Assembly (NCBI GenBank): GCA_965367295.1
Contig: CBDUHN010000044.1
Coordinates: forward strand, 1 to 25,054
Source of the DNA: JAIVHA01 sp965367295
GTDB lineage: Bacteria; Pseudomonadota; Gammaproteobacteria; DSM-19610
Direction: 5' to 3'
Length of the DNA: 25,054 bases
Shown here: one piece after another, positions 7,275 to 14,365 of the stretch
Position numbering within the stretch: position 1 is the first letter of the stretch
Layout: each line of letters opens with the position of its first letter
Made by a program: the position numbers and the translations under genes
Notes under the pieces: generated by a model
Seen by the model: only the letters and a program-made list of their open reading frames with translations
Database searches by the model: none
What the model was told of the DNA's origin: nothing

Positions 7275-8216
7275 ATGATGACCGATGCTATAGACGAAAT
7301 GAAAACCGACAGTGCCGTATATAAAACCCTGCTGGAATCCACAAAAGCCATTCCATGGAAAATCGACTGGAAAACCATGCAGTTCAGCTATATCGGGCCA
7401 CAAATCGAAAGCCTGCTGGGTTGGCCCCCTTCCAGCTGGGTGAGCGTGGAGGATTGGGCGAGCAGAATACATCCGGACGACAGGGAACCGGTGGTGAATT
7501 TCTGTGTCTCCCAGGCACAGGCCGGCATTGACCACGAGGCCGATTACCGTGCACTCACCAGGGATGGCGGCTATGTGTGGATTCGTGACGTGGTGCACGT
7601 GGTTCGCAATGAAGGCGAGGTCGAAGCCCTGATTGGATTCATGTTTGATATCAGTGAACGCAAGAAAAACGAGCAGGAACTGGTGCGCCTCCACGAGGAA
7701 CTGCAGGCACTTTCATTCAAGGATGATTTGACCGGTATCGCCAATCGACGCATGTTCAATTCCACCCTGGACAAGGAATGGGCGCGCGCACGACGCCATC
7801 GGCAGCCGCTGTCACTGATCCTGCTGGACATCGATTTTTTCAAGCAGTACAACGACCGATATGGACATCTCCAGGGAGATAGCTGCTTGCAACAGGTAGC
7901 GGGGGTCCTGGGTTCGGCCGCCGTTCGATCAAGCGACTTTATTGCCCGTTTTGGCGGGGAGGAATTCGTACTGGTACTACCCGATACGGACGCGTCATCC
8001 GCAGGAAAAATTGCCGAAAAGTGTCGGGAGCTGATCCTGGAGCAACAGATTCCCCATGAAAAATCCGGGGTCAGCCCGATCCTGACCATCAGTGCGGGGG
8101 TTGGCACCATTATCCCTTCCGCCGATATGGAGCCGACCGCGTTTCTCGAAACGGTGGACAAACTGCTGTACAAGGCCAAGCAAAATGGCAGAAACCGTGT
8201 CGAACAGGCCTGGTGA
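7275..8216 (+). CDS. PAS-GGDEF diguanylate cyclase
   Basis: 313-residue soluble protein predicted to make cyclic di-GMP from two GTP. Residues about 20-130 form one PAS/PAC sensor domain of the PAS_3 type (IGPQIESLLGWPPSSW, IHPDDREPV, YRALTRDGGYVWIRD, IGFMFDISERK). A short coiled linker (about 128-147) leads to the GGDEF domain, with DDLTGIANRRMF at 150-161 and DIDFFKQYNDRYGH around 185-198. The active-site signature is GGEEF at 227-231, an active variant. The RSSD at 218-221 is an intact product-inhibition I-site. No membrane segment is present, so it is probably a cytoplasmic sensor. The first of two adjacent ATGs was taken; GAGA lies just upstream. It converges on the PilB-like ATPase gene. 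Confidence 0.93.
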   Translation: MMTDAIDEMKTDSAVYKTLLESTKAIPWKIDWKTMQFSYIGPQIESLLGWPPSSWVSVEDWASRIHPDDREPVVNFCVSQAQAGIDHEADYRALTRDGGYVWIRDVVHVVRNEGEVEALIGFMFDISERKKNEQELVRLHEELQALSFKDDLTGIANRRMFNSTLDKEWARARRHRQPLSLILLDIDFFKQYNDRYGHLQGDSCLQQVAGVLGSAAVRSSDFIARFGGEEFVLVLPDTDASSAGKIAEKCRELILEQQIPHEKSGVSPILTISAGVGTIIPSADMEPTAFLETVDKLLYKAKQNGRNRVEQAW

Positions 8217-8288
8217 ATCAGGCGCCCGCCCTGCAACACCCGCCCCGAACGCTATGGACGGCTCATTTTGTGAAACCGCGGACCACCC

Positions 8289-8315
8289 CGTCATTGCGGG
8301 TGAAGCAATGGCGAG
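8289..8315. repeat. Degenerate half of a CGTCATTGCGAG-type repeat
   Basis: CGTCATTGCGGGTGAAGCAATGGCGAG lies between the convergent ends of the GGDEF gene and the ATPase gene. It resembles the left end of the intact palindromic repeat at 24447-24534, with several changes, and lacks a clear right half. It is probably a decayed copy. Confidence 0.5.
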
Positions 8316-8342
8316 CTGGTAATCAACCCGCGGGGCCGTATC

Positions 8343-10463
8343 TCATTCCAGGCGTACCCGATACACCTCTTCCAGCGACGTAATCCCGCTGCGTGCCTTT
8401 TGTATGGCATGGTGGGTCAGCGGGACCATTCCCTGCCATAACGCCAGCGTGCGCATCTCCTCCACCGGGGCGGTCTGTACAATCAACTGGCGCAACTCCG
8501 GCGTTACCTGCAGCATTTCATAGACACCTTCACGCCCGTGGTAGCCGGTGCCATTGCATTCATCGCAACCACCACCCTTGTGAAAGGTTTCGCCGACGGG
8601 AACCTGTAACTGCTCGCACATCGGCTCGGCCACTATTTCTTCCTGCAGGCAATGGCGGCAATTGCAGCGCACCAGTCGTTGTGCAACCACACCGGTCAGG
8701 GCCGAAGCCAATAGATACGGTTCGATCCCCATATCCACCAGCCGGCTTACGGCACTGACCGCATCGTTGGTATGCAGGGTGCTCAACACCAGGTGGCCGG
8801 TGAGTGCACTTTCCACCGCGATCCTGGCGGTTTCGCGATCACGGATCTCACCGATCATCACCACATCCGGATCGTGGCGCAGGATGTGTTTCAAGGCACG
8901 GGCAAAGCCATAACCGGGCACCCGGTTGACCTGGATCTGGCCCACGCCCGGCATCCGGTATTCCACCGGGTCTTCAACGGTGACGATATTGACCGGCCGT
9001 TGCTGAATTTCCTGCAAGGCGGCATACAGCGTAGTGCTTTTACCGGCACCGGTGGGCCCCGTTACCAGGATCAGGCCGAAGCTGCGCTGCAGGCACTCCA
9101 GCAGGTGCTGTTCGTCCTGCGGTTCCAGCCCCAGTTCCTGCAGGCGCCGGTTGCCGGCATTGGCATCCAGCAACCGGATCACCACGCTTTCACCGGCGAT
9201 GGTGGGAATGGTGGAGATGCGCAGGTCCACCGCCGCACCGCGATCCAGTATCCGCGCCTGACCATCCTGTGGCAGGCGCCGGTCGGCGATATCCATCTTG
9301 CCGAGCACCTTGATGCGCGCCACCATGGCCGGTAACAGCGTCCTGCTGAAACTGCGCACCGGCAACAGCACACCGTCGATACGAAACAGCAATTCCGCCT
9401 CCTGCTCGCCGGGCCGGATGTGGATATCGGAGGCGCGCCGCTGCATCGCATCCAGGATGAGGTTGTTCACCAGCCGCACGATCGGTTTTTGCTTGCCGAG
9501 CAGCTCCACCTCGCGAAGTGATTGCGTCTCGTCCACCTCGTCTTCATCCTGCTGCAGTCCCTGCAGCAACTCCTCCCGGTCAGCACCGTAGTAGCGATGA
9601 ATGGCCGCTTCGATCTCCTCGATCCCGGCCAGGCAGGGTTCGATCCCATAGCCGCTGATGAAACGCAACAGCCGCACCACTTCCTCGTCGGCAGGATTTT
9701 CCAGTGCCACCAGCAGGCGGCCACGAAACAGTCCCAGGGGAATGAGATGGTAGCGACGGGCGATCTCTTCACTGATCAGGGCGGTGGCCCCCGCGTCGAT
9801 ATCGAACTGCTGCAGGCGCACGATGGGGATATCGAGCTGGCGGGCAAGGCGTACCGCGTCGGGTAATGCCTTCAGTATCGCGGCCTGCAGGGAGGGATCC
9901 TGATCCAGTACCTGCTGCGAACCGCGCTCCAGGTAGGCCCGCAGCTCGCTGCTGTTACGCAGGAGATAGCCCGCCTGCGAGGGTATGGCATGGGCCGGCA
10001 CCGGCCGCGTATCGGTGGCCGCCACCCGTACGCTGTGATCGGCGATGCGATATTCCGCGATGGCGGACAAGGGCACGAACAGCCGCCCGGGGGAGCCATC
10101 ACTGGCCTCGGTGCAGAGATGTATCCCCTGCGCCTCGACACCGGCTTCGAGGCAGGCACCCTCCAACTGTTCGCCATCACGAAAACAAATGGCAAAGGTC
10201 TGGTACTGGGTCAGGGTCGGCGCACCCGCCAGATAGCCATGCCATTGAATGCAGCGCACCCGCGACAGGGGAATGCGCTGTGCGGTACCGCCATTCGCGC
10301 TACTCCATTCCAGTTCCTCACGCTCCGCATGCCAGTCCTCCAGCAGGCCCCGCAGGTGCTGGCCGTCCAGTAACTGCAATTCGGCATGGGTGCCGACGAG
10401 GGAAAACAGGATGGCCTGGTCGAGGGCCGCGAAGGAATCGCGCCCCTGGTCGATGGTTTGCAT
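8343..10463 (-). CDS. PilB/GspE-family type IV pilus / type II secretion ATPase with duplicated N-terminal domain
   Basis: 706-residue secretion-superfamily hexameric ATPase. The C-terminal half is canonical: QKPIVRLVNNLILDAMQRRASDIHIRP (about 325-351), Walker A GPTGAGKST at 469-477, the Asp box around VEDPVEYR, Walker B VVMIGEIRD at 534-542, the His box STLHTNDA, and a zinc tetracysteine (Cys602/605 and 633/636). Residues about 195-292 look like one T2SSE_N/MshEN-type domain. The first 140 residues are unusual: two similar segments of about 50 residues (about 27-74 and 90-140), each with a DGxxLxG turn and an IPLS/VPLS strand, resembling small beta-barrels. No pilus or secretion genes are adjacent, so it is an orphan. 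The ATG at 10463 has GGGAG upstream. PilB-like versus GspE-like cannot be decided here. Confidence 0.92.
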   Translation of the reverse strand: MQTIDQGRDSFAALDQAILFSLVGTHAELQLLDGQHLRGLLEDWHAEREELEWSSANGGTAQRIPLSRVRCIQWHGYLAGAPTLTQYQTFAICFRDGEQLEGACLEAGVEAQGIHLCTEASDGSPGRLFVPLSAIAEYRIADHSVRVAATDTRPVPAHAIPSQAGYLLRNSSELRAYLERGSQQVLDQDPSLQAAILKALPDAVRLARQLDIPIVRLQQFDIDAGATALISEEIARRYHLIPLGLFRGRLLVALENPADEEVVRLLRFISGYGIEPCLAGIEEIEAAIHRYYGADREELLQGLQQDEDEVDETQSLREVELLGKQKPIVRLVNNLILDAMQRRASDIHIRPGEQEAELLFRIDGVLLPVRSFSRTLLPAMVARIKVLGKMDIADRRLPQDGQARILDRGAAVDLRISTIPTIAGESVVIRLLDANAGNRRLQELGLEPQDEQHLLECLQRSFGLILVTGPTGAGKSTTLYAALQEIQQRPVNIVTVEDPVEYRMPGVGQIQVNRVPGYGFARALKHILRHDPDVVMIGEIRDRETARIAVESALTGHLVLSTLHTNDAVSAVSRLVDMGIEPYLLASALTGVVAQRLVRCNCRHCLQEEIVAEPMCEQLQVPVGETFHKGGGCDECNGTGYHGREGVYEMLQVTPELRQLIVQTAPVEEMRTLALWQGMVPLTHHAIQKARSGITSLEEVYRVRLE

Positions 10464-10486
10464 AGTGTTGCACTCCCTGTGCTGTG

Positions 10487-10504
10487 TCCGGCATCCATGC
10501 CGGA
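10487..10504 (-). repeat. Palindrome in the ATPase leader
   Basis: TCCGGCAT (10487-10494) and ATGCCGGA (10497-10504) pair perfectly across a CC loop, 24 bases upstream of the ATPase start codon. The sequence resembles half of the CCGGCG-type intergenic repeats at 13621 and 18782, so it may be a fragment of one, or an operator. Confidence 0.45.
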
Positions 10505-10550
10505 AGTATGGGTGATCGCCCGACGTTATCGTACGCCGTGGCGAAGCCAG

Positions 10551-10556
10551 TATAAT
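10551..10556 (+). promoter_or_regulatory. Perfect -10 box for the EamA gene
   Basis: TATAAT lies in the divergent region between the ATPase and transporter genes and points toward the transporter. Transcription would start near 10563. No convincing -35 is found at 16-18 bases. The position leaves room for only a short leader. Confidence 0.5.
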
Positions 10557-10642
10557 CACAGCCCAGCACTCACGAAAAGGCCGCCATCATTTCCGCTCCC
10601 GCACTCACCGGCACCGATAACCCCGCACGTGGGGCCCTGTAT

Positions 10643-11482
10643 GTGCTGTTCGCGGCACTGATGTTCGCCTCCATGGGCGCCACCATCCGGGTACTGGCCC
10701 GGGAGCTGGATAACACCCAGATCGTGTTTTTCCGCAACCTGTTCGGACTGTTGGTGCTGCTGCCCTGGTTGTTGCAGCAGGGCATCGGTCGCCTGCGCAC
10801 GCAGCATATTCCGCTACACCTGGTGCGCAGCCTGGCAGGCCTCACAGCCATGTACTGCTTTTTCTATGCCATCGCCCATCTGCCGTTATCAGAGGCCGTA
10901 CTGCTGAATTTCAGTGCGCCGCTGTTCATCCCCTTCATCGCCGCCTTCTGGCTCGCGGAAGCGGTCGCACCGCGGGTGGCCTGGGCCATCGGGTTTGGCT
11001 TTCTCGGTATTGTGTTGATCCTCAAACCGGGCGTCGGCCTGTTCACGCCAGCGGCCCTGATCGGGCTGGCCTCCGGCATACTCGCTGCCCTGGCCATGGT
11101 GGCGCTGCGCAAGCTGACCCGCACTGAACCCTCTTCGCGGGTGGTGTTTTTCTATGGTGTGATCTGTACCTGCGTCTCCGCCATCCCGCTGCTGTGGGAC
11201 TGGCAACTGCCCTCCCCCGCCATGCTGTTGCTGCTCTGTCTAACCGGGATCCTGGCCACCGCCGGCCAATTGTTGCTCACCCGTGGTTACAGCTACGCAC
11301 CGGCCGCACAGATCGGACCGTTCACCTATACCTCGGTGCTGTTCGCGGCGGGCTATGGCTGGTGGTTATGGGGCGAGGTGCCAGGCTGGCTGTCACTGGC
11401 CGGTACACTGCTGATCGTGGTGGCCAGTATTCTCGCCATGCGCAGGGAAAGCGGCATGGCAAGACCCATCAGCGGGCAGTGA
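10643..11482 (+). CDS. EamA/DMT-family transporter
   Basis: Inner-membrane permease of the drug/metabolite transporter superfamily (RhaT/EamA type). It has about ten hydrophobic segments arranged as two five-helix halves. The first half has FFRNLFGLLVLLPWLLQ, MYCFFYAIAHLPLSEAVLLNFSAPLF and the VAWAIGFGFLGIVLILKPG repeat end. The second half begins near LIGLASGILAALAMVALRKL and contains QLLLTRGYSYAPAAQIGPFTY. Substrate cannot be predicted. The GTG at 10643 (279 residues) is the first conventional start, with a GGGG stretch eight bases before it, but it cuts into the first membrane helix. The frame is open back to 10556, and an ATT at 10589 with AAAGG eight bases upstream would give 297 residues and a complete helix. 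The stop is eight bases from the end of the convergent glucosaminidase gene. Confidence 0.88.
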   Translation: MLFAALMFASMGATIRVLARELDNTQIVFFRNLFGLLVLLPWLLQQGIGRLRTQHIPLHLVRSLAGLTAMYCFFYAIAHLPLSEAVLLNFSAPLFIPFIAAFWLAEAVAPRVAWAIGFGFLGIVLILKPGVGLFTPAALIGLASGILAALAMVALRKLTRTEPSSRVVFFYGVICTCVSAIPLLWDWQLPSPAMLLLLCLTGILATAGQLLLTRGYSYAPAAQIGPFTYTSVLFAAGYGWWLWGEVPGWLSLAGTLLIVVASILAMRRESGMARPISGQ

Positions 11483-11490
11483 TGGAGACT

Positions 11491-12234
11491 TCAGGATTCG
11501 TCAAAGCGACCCAGTTCATTGTGGCGGATCATGGCCTTCACCTCGCTGACATAGTCCGCGCCACGCTCGGAATAGCGATTCAGCCCATCGGCCAGTTCCG
11601 GACCACTGACCGGCTGTCCGGAAGCCCGCAGCCGTTCACGAATGACCCGTAGCTCATGATAGGCGTCATGGGTATTGAGGTTATGAAGGTAATATTCCAC
11701 CGAGTGGAGCGGTGAGGGAAAGGTGGCCACTTCATAATCGGCATCCTTCGCACGGCGGGCAGGCACCAGGCCGCACCCCGGTTCATAACACCACTGACCA
11801 AAGAAATTGAATCCCTCCACCGCGAACCGGGAGGTGCCCCAACCACTCTCCTTGGCGGCCTGGGCCAGGGTCAGGGAAGGCGGCACGATATCCACCCGGC
11901 GCTGCAGGGTACGCCAGTGATCCGGGTTTTCGGGATCGAAGGTATCGAGGCCATACTGGGCAGCCAGGTCCAGCACCCAGCGACGCTGCCACCAGTCCAG
12001 CGACTGCGCCTCCCGCAACCGGGCCAGTCGTTCGCGTTGCGCCTGGATCGCGGCATTGGCTTCCTGTACCAGGGGCAGGAAATATTCGACGAACACCTGC
12101 TTGCGCTCGGGGCCTGCGGGATGCTGGCGAAAATCCAGGCCCCCGGGCCGGCCCAGCACGGCAATACCGACCAGCAGCGCCAGCACCGGGGCGACCAGGA
12201 TCAACGGATAATGACGGTTGAGTGTATGAAACAT
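11491..12234 (-). CDS. Bax-family glucosaminidase (peptidoglycan hydrolase)
   Basis: 247-residue protein resembling E. coli Bax (COG2992), whose glucosaminidase domain is related to glycoside hydrolase family 73. It has an N-terminal membrane anchor or uncleaved signal (about residues 9-28), an alpha-helical linker with EANAAIQAQRERLARLREAQSLDWWQRR, and the catalytic region IVPPSLTLAQAAKESGWGTSRFAVEGFNFFGQWCY, with the likely catalytic Glu129. Two further family motifs, FPSPLHSVEYYLHNLNTH and YSERGADYVSEVKAMI, follow. The expected role is cleavage of glycan strands in the periplasm. The physiological function of Bax is poorly defined. The ATG at 12234 has no good ribosome binding site. It is divergent from an unrecognised membrane-anchored protein. 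Confidence 0.9.
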   Translation of the reverse strand: MFHTLNRHYPLILVAPVLALLVGIAVLGRPGGLDFRQHPAGPERKQVFVEYFLPLVQEANAAIQAQRERLARLREAQSLDWWQRRWVLDLAAQYGLDTFDPENPDHWRTLQRRVDIVPPSLTLAQAAKESGWGTSRFAVEGFNFFGQWCYEPGCGLVPARRAKDADYEVATFPSPLHSVEYYLHNLNTHDAYHELRVIRERLRASGQPVSGPELADGLNRYSERGADYVSEVKAMIRHNELGRFDES

Positions 12235-12335
12235 GATCGACTGCTATGGCCCTGTCGCGGCAACTGCGCCTAGGGAAACCCATTTCTCTATTGTACAGTG
12301 AACCCCTTCCTGTCACGAATCCGGGCCTTTCATCC

Positions 12336-13610
12336 ATGCGATTGCTGCGTTACTCGCTGATCCTGTTGCTGACCTTTTTCCCGCTGGCCATCGCTGCGCT
12401 GCTCTGGCTGTGCCTGTCCGGCACCCCCCTGGTAACGGACAGCAGCCAACTCAGTCACCAGGATCTGGCCCGCATCAAGACCCTCATCAAGCTCAACGAT
12501 CCCCGCCGTTTCCAGGCCGATACCGAACAGCGCGTACGCATCAATGAAGCGGACCTGAACCTGATCATGAAGTATGCGCTGACCCGGTTTGGGCAGGGGG
12601 CGGCCCGAATCAAGGTGCATGAACGGACGCTGGATGTACTGGCCAGTCTCCAGCCGCCCCGCCTCGGATCGCGTCTCTACCTGAATATCCAGTTGCAGCT
12701 GACCGAGACCGGGGGCGGACCGGACATCACCCGGTTGCGCATAGGCCGTCTCAGGCTACCGGACATCCTCACACAACCACTGCTGACCCTGGCACTGCGC
12801 CAGATGCGGCAGGACGAGGAACTCTCGATGCTGTTGCAGGCCTTTCACCACGCCGCCTTCGAACCCGGCTGGGTCCACCTGCGCTTTACCTGGGACCCGC
12901 GCATGCTCGACCAGGCCCGGGGGCGTCTCATGTCCGAGGTGGATCGCGAGGCCATGGCGGATTACTACGCCTATCTGCTGGAACTGCAGGCACAGGGGAT
13001 CGGTACCCGCGGTTCGCTCCTGCCGGTGCTGGTCCCCCTGTTCGAACGGGCGCAGATGCGTTCAGAACGTGGCGACCCGGTACGGGAGAACCGTGCCCTG
13101 CTGGCAATGCTGGGGGCCTGGGCCAGCGGGAGTGGCCTGGAAGGCCTGCTGGCGGAGCGCGAGGTCACGCACCAGCCGTTCCGTATGACCCTGCGCGGCC
13201 GGCTGGACCTGGCCCAGCACCTGCTGGTCTCCGCGGCACTGACGGTGGCCGGCAACGCGGAGATCTCCTCGGCGGTAGGGCTCTACAAGGAAATGACCGA
13301 CATCACCCAGGGCAGCGGCTTCAGCTTCACCGACATTGCCGCCGACCGGGCCGGTGTACGCTTTGGTGACCGGGCAACCGCTACGGCAGACAGCGCACGG
13401 GAACTGCAGAACAGGATGAACGAGGGCCTGCGGGAAGCGGATATCATGCCACTCATGCAGGGTCTGCCGGAGGGCTTGCGCAGCGCGGAATTCAAACGAC
13501 GCTATGGTGACGCGGATTCACCGGCCTTCAAGGCACTGCTCGTGGAGATCGATCGCCGTATCGCCGCCTGCCGGCTGTATGCCGAAACAAACCGGGGAAG
13601 CTCTGATTAA
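12336..13610 (+). CDS. Uncharacterised membrane-anchored protein
   Basis: 424-residue protein with one N-terminal hydrophobic segment (about residues 5-28, RYSLILLLTFFPLAIAALLW) that acts as a signal anchor, leaving a large domain probably in the periplasm. I do not recognise a named domain. The region around residues 65-155 (VRINEADLNLIMKYAL, LDVLASLQPPRLGSRLYLNIQLQL, TRLRIGRLRLPDIL) reads like beta-rich repeats seen in envelope-associated proteins. The second half has helical stretches and FRMTLRGRLDLAQHLLVSAALTVAGNAEISSAVGLYKEMTD, suggesting contact with the envelope. It is divergent from the Bax-type glucosaminidase and could share its cell-wall context; that is inference from position only. 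The ATG at 12336 places the hydrophobic segment at the N terminus; an in-frame ATG at 12246 is less likely. Confidence 0.75.
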   Translation: MRLLRYSLILLLTFFPLAIAALLWLCLSGTPLVTDSSQLSHQDLARIKTLIKLNDPRRFQADTEQRVRINEADLNLIMKYALTRFGQGAARIKVHERTLDVLASLQPPRLGSRLYLNIQLQLTETGGGPDITRLRIGRLRLPDILTQPLLTLALRQMRQDEELSMLLQAFHHAAFEPGWVHLRFTWDPRMLDQARGRLMSEVDREAMADYYAYLLELQAQGIGTRGSLLPVLVPLFERAQMRSERGDPVRENRALLAMLGAWASGSGLEGLLAEREVTHQPFRMTLRGRLDLAQHLLVSAALTVAGNAEISSAVGLYKEMTDITQGSGFSFTDIAADRAGVRFGDRATATADSARELQNRMNEGLREADIMPLMQGLPEGLRSAEFKRRYGDADSPAFKALLVEIDRRIAACRLYAETNRGSSD

Positions 13611-13620
13611 TTCTGTTTTT

Positions 13621-13708
13621 CGTCATGCCGGCGAATGCCGGAATCCATGGCGGGTTGAATTACAACCGCTGGATTCCGGGTCTACGCTGCGCTGCGCCCG
13701 GAAAGACG
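13621..13708. repeat. Palindromic intergenic repeat, CCGGCG family
   Basis: 88-base element beginning CGTCATGCCGGCGAATGCCGG and ending GCGCCCGGAAAGACG. Its two halves can fold back on each other, with GGAATCCA near the left and TGGATTCC near the right. It lies between the convergent ends of the 424-residue protein gene and orn, ten bases after the first stop codon, where it may end transcripts from both sides. A relative is at 18782-18862. Confidence 0.8.
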
Positions 13709-13733
13709 AATTACCGGGGCGAGACGATCCGGC

Positions 13734-14276
13734 CTATTTGAACAGGTGTTCGCGGTAATGCTGCAGTTCGGCGATGGAATCCTTGATATCGTCCATGGCC
13801 AGGTGACTGGCGTTCTTGTTGAAGCCGTTGGCCACCGCCGGACTCCAGCGCCGGGCCAGTTCCTTGAGGGTGCTGACATCCAGGTTGCGGTAATGGAAGA
13901 AGGCCTCCAGTTCCGGCATGCAGCGCGCCATGAAACGGCGGTCCTGGCAGATACTGTTGCCACACATGGGCGAGGCCCTGGCAGGCACGTATTGTTCCAA
14001 AAACTCGATGGTCTGGCGTTCCGCCATCGCCTCGGTCACGGTGCTCTGGCGTACCCGTTCCGTGAGTCCGGACTTGCCGTGCTGGTTGGTATTCCATTCG
14101 TCCATGGCAGCAAGCTTTTCATCGGACTGGTGAATGGCCAGGATGGGTCCCTCCGCCAGCACGTTGAGTTCGGCGTCGGTGACCAGGGTGGCGATTTCAA
14201 TAATGGAGTCGTTATCGGTATCGAGCCCGGTCATTTCCAGGTCGATCCAGATGAGATTATTGGGATGTTGTGCCAT
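13734..14276 (-). CDS. orn: Oligoribonuclease
   Basis: 180-residue DEDDh 3'-5' exoribonuclease that degrades two-residue RNAs, including pGpG from cyclic di-GMP breakdown, in the cytoplasm. The first exonuclease motif is IWIDLEMTGLD with Asp12 and Glu14. The second region is IHQSDEKLAAMDEWN and GNSICQDRRFMARCMPELE, and the last is ASHLAMDDIKDSI with the catalytic His and Asp. Length and sequence match the Orn family closely. The ATG at 14276 begins MAQHPNNLIWIDLEM. It is divergent from the Ste24-like gene. Its role in clearing pGpG links it functionally, though not by operon, to the diguanylate cyclase at 7275. Confidence 0.97.
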   Translation of the reverse strand: MAQHPNNLIWIDLEMTGLDTDNDSIIEIATLVTDAELNVLAEGPILAIHQSDEKLAAMDEWNTNQHGKSGLTERVRQSTVTEAMAERQTIEFLEQYVPARASPMCGNSICQDRRFMARCMPELEAFFHYRNLDVSTLKELARRWSPAVANGFNKNASHLAMDDIKDSIAELQHYREHLFK

Positions 14277-14315
14277 GCAATTTGCGCTTCGGTTGAGTGG
14301 TTGAGTTGCATTCTA

Positions 14316-14339
14316 ACAGAGGCTACCCTGCAGCTCTGT
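14316..14339. promoter_or_regulatory. Inverted repeat between orn and the Ste24-like gene
   Basis: ACAGAG (14316-14321) and CTCTGT (14334-14339) pair across a 12-base spacer, with two further pairs (CT/AG) inside. It lies in the divergent 89-base gap and could be an operator for either gene. No clear promoter hexamers could be fixed around it. Confidence 0.3.
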
Positions 14340-14365
14340 CCATTTGAGCGCACTATATCCCGCGA

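Noticed and set aside
10643..11482. Reading the EamA gene as an N-terminally truncated pseudogene.
   Set aside because: The frame is intact, all expected membrane segments are present, and a short upstream extension would complete the first helix.
13504..13758. 84-codon plus-strand frame running from the 424-residue gene into the repeat.
   Set aside because: It is out of phase with the real gene and its second half is repeat-derived.
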